Below, piece by piece: positions 56,115 to 64,000 of a stretch of DNA of 64,000 bases. How positions within the stretch are numbered: position 1 is the first letter of the stretch; every line of letters starts with the position of its first letter. The notes beneath the pieces were generated by a model that made no database searches, was not told where the DNA came from, and saw nothing but the letters and a program-made list of their open reading frames with translations. The position numbers and the translations under genes were made by a program. This DNA is from Streptomyces sp. TLI_235 (GTDB lineage Bacteria > Actinomycetota > Actinomycetes > Streptomycetales > Streptomycetaceae): assembly GCA_002300355.1 (NCBI GenBank), contig NSGV01000003.1, positions 186,001-250,000 on the forward strand, read 5' to 3'.

Positions 56115-56505
56115 CCCGGCCAGGAGCGGACCGAGCCGATGCACCGCGCGGCACACCGTCGGCGTGGAGATCCCGAACGGCGGCGCGACCTGCCACATGG
56201 TCAGGCTGATACGGAGGTGGACCTCCGGCGGGATGGATGGGAGTACGGGCGCGGTGACCCAGGTCGAGGTGGGGGCGATGGCGGGCGGGTCGAACAGGCG
56301 GACCAGGGTACCCGGGCGACGGGCGGTCGGCGTGGCGCTCGAACTCGTACTGGGCGGCGCCCGCCGTGCGGGCAGGTCTCGGTCGGCGGGTGTCCGGCCA
56401 GGCGGCCGCGCCACACAACACGGCGCCCCGCCCGACCAGCCTGGACGGCTCGGTCGGGCGGGGCGCGATGGTGGGCAGCGTCAGCGCCCGGAGGTAAGGC
56501 TTCCG

Positions 56506-57051
56506 TCAGTCGGAGTCGGGCGAGGCGACGGGGGCGGGCAGGGCCAGGCAGTCGCGGGCGTGGTCGGTGGCCTGGGTGCGCATCAGGTCCAGGTCCTGCG
56601 CGTCGGTGCCGCTGTTGCCGCGGCATCCGGTGCACCGCCACCACGCGGGGCCGGGGGCCGCCTGCCAGGTGTCCGGCCAAGGGTCGGCGCCGACGATCTC
56701 GACCTCGGCACGGCTGCGGTTCTCCAACCGGATCCAGGTGTGCTCGGGGCCGCCGTCGCTGGGAGCGTCGGAACGCAGCAGGATGTGGCCGGCGGCGGTG
56801 ATGCGGATCTCGTGGTGCTCGGCGGCCTCGCGCAGCAGGGTGTGCAGGACGTGGCGGCCGCCGAAGACGTTGCTGCCGTCCATCTTGCGGATGAGAGCGT
56901 AAAGCTTTTCCGGTGTGGCCCGGTCGACGCCCAGGTCGCGGGTCGCGGCGAGGAGCAGCACCAGCACCTCGTAGGCGTCGGTGCGGTCGAGCTGGCCGGT
57001 GAGGCGGTCGGGGGTCAGGCCGGAGATGTACCTGTCGAGTGTCGGGGTCAT
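56506..57051 (-). CDS. Hypothetical protein with CxxC
   Basis: 181 residues, ATG at 57051 with AAAGGG upstream. The first half is helical (LTPDRLTGQLDRTDAYEVLVLLLAATRDLGVDRATPEKLYALIRKMDG). The second half is beta-rich with WWRCTGCRGN, which may bind zinc. No family recognised. It overlaps a decayed SDR gene upstream. Confidence 0.6.
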   Translation of the reverse strand: MTPTLDRYISGLTPDRLTGQLDRTDAYEVLVLLLAATRDLGVDRATPEKLYALIRKMDGSNVFGGRHVLHTLLREAAEHHEIRITAAGHILLRSDAPSDGGPEHTWIRLENRSRAEVEIVGADPWPDTWQAAPGPAWWRCTGCRGNSGTDAQDLDLMRTQATDHARDCLALPAPVASPDSD

Positions 57052-57099
57052 GCGTGCCCTTTCGTAGGAGTGGGGAGCCCCCCGGGGGCGGGGCGGCTG

Positions 57100-57856
57100 G
57101 CGGTTGAACAGCGGCGCCAAGAGACCCCAGCAGCCGGGCCCGTGGCCAAGTCGACCTGCCAGGACGGTTGGTGAACGTCCGGCGCTCGATACGGGGACGA
57201 TCGCGGCGGCAACGGCCTCGGCCGAGATCCGCCTGATCGTGCCGCACACCACACCGGTCTCAGGCGGCCTGATCGGAGCCTGATCGGCCACCATGGGGGT
57301 GCCAGCGCCCGGTGGAAACACCACACCGACATGGACGCAGCAGGGGTGAGTTCCGCGCACACCGACTCCATCAGCCCACGCACCGCAAACCTCGCCGGAC
57401 CATAGGCGCTGTACCCGAAGACACCGAGCGGGCCGGCTGCCGGCGAGACCGCGACGGCGCTTGCCCGACGCTGCCCGAGCATCCCGGGCGCGGCTTCCCC
57501 CACCGCATGCGGCATGCCGACATCGTTGACCTCCATCATGTGCCGGAAGGCCTCTCTCCGGTCAGACCCGGGACGTATCCCGGCCGTGTGGCTCCGGCGC
57601 AGGTGACCAGCACGTCGCAAGGCCCGTGGTCTGCCACGAGTCCTACCGCCGCGGCGAGATCGTCACGCTTCGCGACGTCCTCCCGGGCCACATCAACAGT
57701 GGCACCGGTGGCCCGCGGCTCGTCGGCGGCAGCGTCCGGATCGCTGTGCTCCCGGGCAATAAGGGAGATCCTCGCACCACGCTCGGCGGGCAGGCGGGCG
57801 GTCGCGACGCCGACGCCGCCGGAACCGCCCGTAACGATGGCGTGGGACGACACCAT
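57100..57856 (-). pseudogene. Short-chain dehydrogenase, frameshifted
   Basis: The Rossmann start SSHAIVTGGSGGVGVATARL and NAG-like VLVTCAGAT are in one frame. The active-site region YSAYGPARFAVRGLMES is in a second frame, and VGVVFPPGAGTPMVADQ in a third. The catalytic Lys of YxxxK is Arg. It resembles the 3-ketodihydrosphingosine-reductase-like SDR group. Not functional. Confidence 0.75.
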
Positions 57857-58568
57857 GTCGACCGGCGGGACCCGCAAGGCCAGCCCGACCTCTTCTTTCC
57901 ATACCGGCACCGGCATCCCGACTCCCCAGCAGTGCCGTCCACCTGTATTCGGACCCGGACGGCCCGCCGGGGTCGGATCGGGGTGTCCGGCAGCCGGTGC
58001 GCCATCCGGGTCCCGGACCTCCGCGCGAGTCACCGGCGCTCTACAGCCGCTTGATGCCCTTCGATCGCCATGACTCACTGCCGTCCCACGGAAGGCAGTC
58101 GCCCGCCTCCGGCCCCGCCCGTCCCGTCGGCTCCGCTTCGGCGACGCGAACGCGCGCTCACCGGGTACGGGTGTCGCGGGCCGGGCCCGCGACGGTCCCG
58201 CGTGGCCTGCGCCATGCCACCCGTCAGCAGCCCAACAACGAGCAAAGTGCTCAGCCCGAGGACTGTCACAACGTCACGACCCACCAGGCACTCCACTCCC
58301 CACCACGGCCCCGGCGCCACCGTAGTACGCAGACAACCGGTTGAGACGGGCCCCAGGACCCAAAACCAAGATCTTCCTGGCAACACGGACACGGGAGGGT
58401 TTCGGCAGGCCGACCGCCCGGGACAGCTGTCATGCCTGGCCTCTGTTCGGCTGGCGAACGGATTCCGTTCCGCGAGTGTGCCTTTCGGCCTGCGGGATGG
58501 GCTGCCTATGGTTGGTGTGCTCATAGAGTCGGCGGTCGAAGGTGGTGGCAACGACCTGCTGTATACCC

Positions 58569-59045
58569 TCACGGTCGCTCGCCGGGAAGCCGAACGGTCC
58601 AGGGAAGTCGAAGAATCCGGGGAAAGGCGTTACGTTGCCGAACGCGGCATTCCTCTTCCCACAGCCAGGTCTCCTGGCCGCCCTCGGGTCCGATGACCAC
58701 GATCACGACGTTGCCGTCCGCATCGGTACACACCGCCTGCAGCACAGACACCGCTTCCTTCTCGTAGTACCCTCCGCCGTCGCCACTGTCGTACATCCCG
58801 TACTCCGGCGGGACCCACGCGTCCACCACATACCTGGTGATGTTCCACGAGGCGAGCTCCCCCAGATCCGGCACGCGCTCGAGGACCGGTTCGACCACGT
58901 GTGGCGCTGATTCAGGCCGCTGCCACCAGCGGCGCCTCGGCTTTGGTGGCGCAGGCCGAGACCGGGGCCCGTGGATCCGGCGGGTCCACGGGGCGACCTG
59001 GGCCGACGGCAGAAACAGCGGAACCCGCGCACCCTGCGCGTCCAC
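58569..59045 (-). CDS. Hypothetical acidic protein
   Basis: An open frame whose C-terminal 90 codons look protein-like (WNITRYVVDAWVPPEYGMYD, YYEKEAVSVLQAVCTDADGN, VVIVVIGPEGGQETWLWEEE). The upstream part is less convincing and no good start was found. It may be a partial or decayed gene. Confidence 0.35.
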   Translation of the reverse strand: MDAQGARVPLFLPSAQVAPWTRRIHGPRSRPAPPKPRRRWWQRPESAPHVVEPVLERVPDLGELASWNITRYVVDAWVPPEYGMYDSGDGGGYYEKEAVSVLQAVCTDADGNVVIVVIGPEGGQETWLWEEECRVRQRNAFPRILRLPWTVRLPGERP

Positions 59046-59059
59046 CAGCTCATCGCCCC

Positions 59060-59428
59060 GCTCCTACCGGACCGCGGCCTGCCCCGGGGTGCGGCCGTCG
59101 ACGTCGCCGCCCTCCTCACTCAGCTCGCCGCCATCCCGCCGCCTTCACCGCGATGGTCGCCCTGCCGTCCTCGCCCAACCCGACGCCACCGGGCAACTGC
59201 GCCCGGTCGGCATCAGCTTCCCGCTCACCGCGGCGCTGCGCGCCGAGCTCGCCGACCTGCTCCGGCCGTTCGGCGCGGCCCTGGCCGAACTGCCCGGGAC
59301 GGTGGGCGGCCCGCCCGGCGCCCAGCCGATCCCCTACCTGCCCGTCCGCCCGTCCCGACGTGGTCCTCGTCGACCAGAGCCGCCCGGAGTTCGGCCGCTA
59401 CCGCCACCAACCCACGGTCGTCCGCTGA
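59060..59428 (+). pseudogene. Decayed hypothetical gene
   Basis: Protein-like segments occur in three successive frames: LIAPLLPDRGLPRGAAVDVAALL, then ISFPLTAALRAELADLLRPF, then VLVDQSRPEFGRYRHQP. This suggests a small gene with two frameshifts. Family unknown. Confidence 0.35.
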
Positions 59429-59958
59429 CGCGCAGACCTCACGCCCGATCAGGTCGCGTCCGTGCACCGGTAAATACGACTCGCGGCCGACAACTCGGTC
59501 AGGTCCGGCCGGCGCGCGGCTTCAGCACAGCGCCTGCGCTCCCTGGGCGCCCGCGGGCCAAGAATCCGGCACCCGGCATGGTCAGGCCTGCGGGAGCGGC
59601 TCCCCGCCCGTGTGCCAGGCATCTCCAGCGGATCACCGCAGAGGACGTCTATCGACTCCCACGGCCAGCACCGACTGCCAGAGCAGTGGGACGAGACCCT
59701 GCGACGGGCTCGCCGCCACGAGCCCTGACCAAGAAGGGCTCGACGGTCGGGGAATCTTCGGGCACTCGGATCACGATCAGCGCGCCGTCAACACATACTG
59801 GCGACGGCTATCTCGCTCATACCGTGTCCATGTACCAGATGGCCGCGAGGGGCGGGCATAATCGGCTGTTCGGAGCGTGGAGGAAAGGTGGGCGGGGCAG
59901 AATCCGGTTCAAGTATGGCCGATCATCGGGTGGTGGACGGACGGGGCGGGGGTGTTCG
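59429..59958. other. Gene-poor interval
   Basis: No supported gene. Confidence 0.4.
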
Positions 59959-60268
59959 GTGGACGACAAGGACGACGTCGAAAACGCGCTGGATGATGTA
60001 CGACGCCAGCTGTACCAGGCCCAGGATGCAGGGGCGGGGCATCAGTTGCAGTTCGAGGTCGAGAAGGCCGAGCTGCATCTTGAGGTGCAGATCCGCAAGG
60101 ACGCCGCGGGCAAGGCGAAGCTGTCGATGGAACGGCCGGCGCCGAGGTTGGTGGGGGCGCGGGCCAGACCCGAACCCACCGGCTGGTGCTCATACTGAAC
60201 GTTCGGGACAACGCAGTCAACGACCGGGCCCGCATCCGGCAAGGAGGAGCAGAGGTCCTGGTCTGAGA
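59959..60268 (+). pseudogene. Trypsin-co-occurring domain (trypco2-like) protein, frameshifted
   Basis: The GTG at 59959 starts a frame with VENALDDVRRQLYQAQDAG and LQFEVEKAELHLEVQIRKDAAGKAKL, the pattern of the short domain encoded beside trypsin-like proteases in actinobacteria. The usual end (GAEVGGGAGQTRTHRLVLILNV) is in the next frame, so a base has been lost or gained near 60120. Confidence 0.65.
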
Positions 60269-60402
60269 TCTGTCGACGCCCCAACAACGAAGAAGACTGC
60301 GGTACGGAGCAGGCGCCGACTCGCGCCGCAGGAGAGGGCTCCGCAACCCCGTCCAATCCCCAGGACGGCGCCGCACGACCAGGCCGCACATGGAGGACGT
60401 GA

Positions 60403-61260
60403 ATGTCTTCGGGAAGTCTGGACGAGAAGGATCTGGCGCGCCTGGCCTTGGTGTGGGCCGGCGCTTGGGAAGCGAGCACGGGGCACGGTTTCGGGCTGGC
60501 TGATCGGACCGCGGCTGGTCCTCAGCGCCCACCACGTCGTCACCGGCAAGAACAGCGAGCTGCTGCCGAAGATCGAGGTACGGGTGGGCGACCCGCGAAC
60601 CAACGCACCGTCACCGGCACCGGTCTGGCGTTCCGCTCGACTCTGCTGGCCCGACCCCGACAGCGGCTTCCCCTCGACGGATGCCCCGGACGTGGCCCTG
60701 CTGCAGCTGGACGAACCTGTGCACGTGGACAGCAGCCCACCGGTGCGGTGGGGGCAGCCCGCTGGCATCACTCCCGTTCCGTACGACGGGTTCGGCTTCC
60801 CACTGTTTGCCGAACCCCAACCTGACGACCCGGCCGGCGAGAATCGCAGACCCACAGAGGGCTCGGTCGAGCACCTACGCGGGTACTTGCCGCCCGTGTC
60901 CACCGACGGCCTGGACGGCCTGGTCCTGGACACCCGGACCTGGCCTGCCGAGATGGCAGACCCCCCATCGACCGTGGTCGGGAGCCTCCGGCACCGCGGT
61001 GTTCTGTCAAGGCCGCCTGGTCGGCGTCGTCACCCTGGATCTGCGAGGCGGCCGCCGCCTGTATGCCCACCCCACCCGACTCCTCCTGAAGAACTCAGTC
61101 TTCGCTCGCCTCGTCACGGAGCACACTGGCGGGAAGCCGACCCTCGAAACCATCCCTGGGGACGATCATCACGACACGTCTGTGTCATGGCCGGTGCTGG
61201 AAGGCACACTTCCGCCGCAAGCCAGTGCCTTCCAACCGCGGACCGAAGTATGCAAGGCCA
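60403..61260 (+). pseudogene. Trypsin-like serine protease, frameshifted and truncated
   Basis: Three frames are needed: ARLALVWAGAWEASTG; then SGWLIGPRLVLSAHHVVTG (catalytic His) and PDVALLQLDEPV (Asp); then SGASGTAVFCQGRLVGVV (Ser). The frame after FQPRTEV, where related proteins continue into an NTPase effector module, runs into a helicase fragment instead. It was once the protease half of a larger protein. Confidence 0.65.
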
Positions 61261-61264
61261 TCGA

Positions 61265-61719
61265 CAGCGCACGGCCAAGTGGACTGGGCGCAGCTGCCCC
61301 AGGAGACCGTGTTCGAGGGCGAGCAGCTCGGCCGCTGGATCGTGGCGCAGCGGGCCGACTGGCCGGGCCTGGAGGCGGATCAGCAGGACCTGCTGACCGC
61401 GATCGGCATCGAGCCGGACCCGGAGCTCGTCGCGGCGAAGGCCACGGCCGAGGCCAAGCCCAAGGCCTCCCGCACGGACCGCTTCCAGCAGGGCCTGGCT
61501 GCGCTCGCCGTGTTCGTCGAGCGGGAGGGCCACGTCCGGGTCCCGCGCCCGCACAAGGAGCCCCCGGAGGTCGCGGTGACCGGCACCGGTGGAGAGGAGA
61601 GCACCGAGGTCGTCCATGTCGGTCTGGGTGCGCGGCTGAACAACCAGGAGGCGAGACGCGCGAAGCTGACGCCGGGACAGCTCGCGCAACTCGCCGAGCA
61701 CGGCGTGAAGTGGGCATGA
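61265..61719 (+). pseudogene. Helicase-associated-domain fragment
   Basis: GEQLGRWIVAQRADWPGLEADQ, DRFQQGLAALAVFVEREGH, RVPRPHKE and ARLNNQEARRAKLT are characteristic of the repeats at the C-terminus of large Streptomyces helicases found near chromosome ends. The ATPase part is missing; this is a 3' fragment joined to the decayed protease gene. Confidence 0.65.
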
Positions 61720-61955
61720 ACGGCCGCAACGAGGGCCCGGTAGGGGTGCACTGCGGGGGCATCGACTGCCACCACGGGCACCTCCTCTCAGAGCCCTGGG
61801 ATGCCACCCAGCAGCGGGCCGTGCACCGCGAACCCTGCATCGACAAAGGCACGCCCCGGCCCGACCACCAGCGAATGTTCGGCCGTCGGGATCCCGACGA
61901 GCGCGCCGCTGACGCCTACAGCGACGACTACCTCGGTCCGCCGCTCGACCGGTAA
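61716..61955 (+). CDS. Small hypothetical protein
   Basis: 79 residues; its ATG overlaps the stop of the helicase fragment (ATGA). Rich in His, Cys, Asp and Arg (CGGIDCHHGHLL). Coupling suggests it belonged to the helicase operon. No family recognised. Confidence 0.4.
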   Translation: MNGRNEGPVGVHCGGIDCHHGHLLSEPWDATQQRAVHREPCIDKGTPRPDHQRMFGRRDPDERAADAYSDDYLGPPLDR

Positions 61956-62124
61956 GCCCTCGGTCCCAACTCGGTTGCCCAGTAGTTCGGTTGGCAACCC
62001 AGAAGCACCAGAGCAGCCGGAGGCGGGGCACTCACCGCTAGCTCCACGCACCCGGCCTGGACGCCACGGCCGGGTGGCACGCGGATGACCGTGTCCCCGC
62101 CTTCGATCGGCAGGCTGCCTATGG

Positions 62125-62811
62125 TCAGCTTTGAGCTTTAGTTGCTTCCGGCTGGCCGGGTCCTTGGGCGGGAACGGGCGTGGGCTGGGCTTTCACCTTG
62201 GCCGCTGCGCGGCGTTGCTCGTACGCGCCGTACTTCGCAGCGAGGACATACACGTACTCGACAAGGGCTTCGGCGAGGGCAAGACCGTCCTCGGCGTCTT
62301 GCCGGGACACCTTGTCGCCGTGTGCGCCGTCGTTGCCGAGGTAGCGCAACGAGTGCGCCCAATCGAGCAGGCGGCCATCGATCGTACCTGCCTTTGCCAG
62401 CGCCTCGAGTTTTGCCTGCAGAAGGCCCTTGGTGTGGCCGTGGTTCTTACAAACCTGCTCGACTGCACGCCGGACCATCGTCGCCGTCGCCGCGTATGCG
62501 CCGGCCAGTTCGAAGCATCGTCGTGCTTCGAGTAGGTCCTGGGCCACCTTGTAGGGCACCTCGGCTGGGATCGTCCGGAACGCCGTAGGCCAGACAGGCT
62601 CTGGCTCAGTCGTGTAGTCGGGGAAGACGTACTGGACAAGCACAGCGACGCTGCTGCAACCATCACACGAGGCCAGCATCACCACAGTGGGATCTTCGCG
62701 GCCGAGGTCGTCGTCGGGCTGCTCGGTCACCTCTCCGTGAAGGGTCATCGAACGGTGCGTCTTACAGGTGGAGCAGAAGGCAACCGCGGTCGTCCCGTTG
62801 GCGTTCGTCAC
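62125..62811 (-). CDS. DUF4145-domain protein
   Basis: 228 residues. An N-terminal zinc ribbon (CSTCKTHRS, then CDGCSS) precedes the helical DUF4145 core (DLLEARRCFELAGAYAATATMVRRAVEQVCK, DWAHSLRYLGNDGAHGD). DUF4145 proteins are often found near restriction or other defence genes, but their role is not established. Start GTG 62811. It lies 155 nt downstream of the JAB-E1 gene on the same strand and could be in its operon. Confidence 0.8.
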   Translation of the reverse strand: MTNANGTTAVAFCSTCKTHRSMTLHGEVTEQPDDDLGREDPTVVMLASCDGCSSVAVLVQYVFPDYTTEPEPVWPTAFRTIPAEVPYKVAQDLLEARRCFELAGAYAATATMVRRAVEQVCKNHGHTKGLLQAKLEALAKAGTIDGRLLDWAHSLRYLGNDGAHGDKVSRQDAEDGLALAEALVEYVYVLAAKYGAYEQRRAAAKVKAQPTPVPAQGPGQPEATKAQS

Positions 62812-62966
62812 AGCGGAAAGCTACTCGGCCTCAATCAGGCATGTCGAGATGTCCGGCCGCGCTGTACTCCGGGTCCTGTACCCAGGCCAGCATCGGCCGG
62901 TTCAGCTTCCCCTGAGGGCAGTAGGGCGGTGCGCAGGTACGGACGGACCGCCGACCGTCTCGTCAC

Positions 62967-64000
62967 CTATCCGGTCAACCTGCCGCGTCCGAGCATCCCA
63001 GAGACCGAGCACCAGCGACAGGTGGCATCGCGTCGGGGGCTTTGCAGGTGGCGGGATCGGCTGCGGGGCCGGTGAAGGACCGAGTCCTGGTCGGTCGGAT
63101 CGTCGTGCAGGCCGGCGACGGCAAGGGCGAAGTGGTTGAGCCCCTCCGCTGCTGCCAGCATGTTCAAAGTGATCACGCTCGGGGCCGGAACCTCCGGAAC
63201 GTAGTCGGCGGCTGCCCGTTGCTGAGCCGGAAGCATGTCCACCGCCAGCCGGGCCGGGTCCACCAGGCCGTTGCACCACAAGCAGCCGGCGCTGGGGGTG
63301 ATCAGCCGGGTGGCGGTGTGGATCTGCCCCACGACTCCGGCGTCATCGACGCGGATCTTGATCCCGACCTGGGTGGCAGGGAGCAAGTGCTGGTGGACGA
63401 CGGCGTTCACCCAGTACCGGGCGGCATCGCCGTCAGCGGCGAGGAAGATCCAGTCGCTCTTCTCCAGAGCCCGCAGCGCCCGGGGCTGCTCCACCCGCTC
63501 GGGGATGGCGGTGACCTTGATGTTGGCGTTGGCCCGGCGGGCGTTGCGCTCGGCCAGTTCTGTCTTGGGCGCTCGGATGTCGGTCGGCTCGGCGGCCAGC
63601 AGGCGGGGAAGGTTCGTCTCGTCCACCGTGTCGTCGTCAATCAGGACAAGGTGCCCTACGCCTAGGCGTGCCAGTCCCTCGACCAGGATGCTGCCCACGC
63701 CGCCGAGGCCTACCACGGCGACGGTCAGATGCCGCAGGCTCTCCTGCCCGCGGTCCCCGAACACCCGGGCCTGGCGGTCGTACAGCGGGTCGGCTGCGCT
63801 GGCCGCCGCCGGTTCAGGGCGAAGGCGGCGCAGGTTGCCGCCGACCACTACGACTTCGGCCAGCGGTTCGCGCCCCTGGCCCGGGATCCACAGGTCACCT
63901 GCGGCGGCGTTCTCGGCGAGCACCAGGCCGCCGACAACCTGTCCACTGATCTGCTGCAAGGCGGGGTAGCCGCGCTCGTGGCTGGTGAGGTCGACCGGTG
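62967..64000 (-). CDS. JAB-E1 (ThiF-like) fusion protein, 5' end outside window
   Basis: The frame is open to the window edge. The edge codons (DLTSHERGYPALQQISGQVVGGLVLAENAAAG) look like the end of a JAB/MPN metallopeptidase domain. The rest is a ThiF/E1-like adenylating domain: VVGLGGVGSILVEGLARLG, IDDDTVDETNLPRLL and IFLAADGDAARYWVN, with two Cys pairs (CLWC and CRWC) for zinc. Such fusions activate a ubiquitin-like modifier and can remove it. No modifier or E2 gene is visible, but the upstream side is cut off. Confidence 0.8.
   Translation of the reverse strand, partial: PVDLTSHERGYPALQQISGQVVGGLVLAENAAAGDLWIPGQGREPLAEVVVVGGNLRRLRPEPAAASAADPLYDRQARVFGDRGQESLRHLTVAVVGLGGVGSILVEGLARLGVGHLVLIDDDTVDETNLPRLLAAEPTDIRAPKTELAERNARRANANIKVTAIPERVEQPRALRALEKSDWIFLAADGDAARYWVNAVVHQHLLPATQVGIKIRVDDAGVVGQIHTATRLITPSAGCLWCNGLVDPARLAVDMLPAQQRAAADYVPEVPAPSVITLNMLAAAEGLNHFALAVAGLHDDPTDQDSVLHRPRSRSRHLQSPRRDATCRWCSVSGMLGRGRLTG

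Noticed and set aside
57312..58073. + strand frame of 253 codons
   Set aside because: Antisense to the frameshifted SDR, whose motifs are recognisable on the minus strand.

Overview
The window is very GC-rich with strong G/C third-codon bias. It carries a conservon (cvn) operon, bacterial terpene cyclases, a GH19 chitinase, a DivIVA-like protein and a LAxTG-anchored hydrolase. This points to Streptomyces or a close relative, and to an accessory chromosomal region, because intact operons alternate with insertion sequences and broken genes. No rRNA, tRNA or CRISPR array was seen.

Layout, left to right. (1) 1-3.6 kb: conservon cvnA(partial)-B-C-D-E, all coupled by short overlaps; the CvnE P450 lacks the K-helix ExxR motif, as in CYP157. 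A strong hairpin closes it. (2) 3.7-9.4 kb: a small terpenoid locus with a prenyl diphosphate synthase, a P450, a canonical terpene cyclase and a divergent terpene cyclase whose metal-binding motifs are degraded. (3) 10-14 kb: a large secreted or anchored protein with a C-terminal Ig-like domain, and a type II L-asparaginase. (4) 14.2-23.7 kb: a mobile-element patch with one IS701, two near-identical IS5-family copies in direct orientation, one IS21 and truncated or frameshifted genes between them. (5) 24-39 kb: a DivIVA-domain protein, a cell-wall-anchored SGNH hydrolase, a TnpB remnant, a translationally coupled HNH-endonuclease operon, small membrane proteins, a GHKL ATPase, a lipoprotein coupled to a 53-residue DnaJ-type zinc protein, a chitinase, an unknown HTH-ended protein coupled to a small membrane protein, and a zinc alcohol dehydrogenase. 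(6) 39.5-56.1 kb: a DNA-processing and defence block with SbcC/SbcD, an OLD-family ATPase/TOPRIM nuclease and a complete-length Wadjet system (jetABCD), whose jetA is split by an IS3-family element. (7) 56-64 kb: decayed genes (SDR, trypsin-co-occurring domain plus protease, helicase fragment), a DUF4145-like protein and, at the edge, a JAB-E1 (ThiF) fusion.

The main observation not explained by ordinary annotation is a promoter-like element found seven times, always on the + strand and always intergenic. It has a CCCAA...TTGGG dyad followed directly by CCTnCC. Exactly 23 nt separate the TTGGGC from a point 1-2 nt before a TAnnnT hexamer. Copies precede the prenyl synthase and the anchored SGNH hydrolase; others lie in gene-poor DNA, and two of those share about 250 bp of downstream homology. 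It looks like the binding site of one dedicated regulator, but the regulator was not identified.

The second observation is the Wadjet operon, which is intact except for the IS3 insertion in its kleisin gene and is therefore probably silent or reversibly inactivated.
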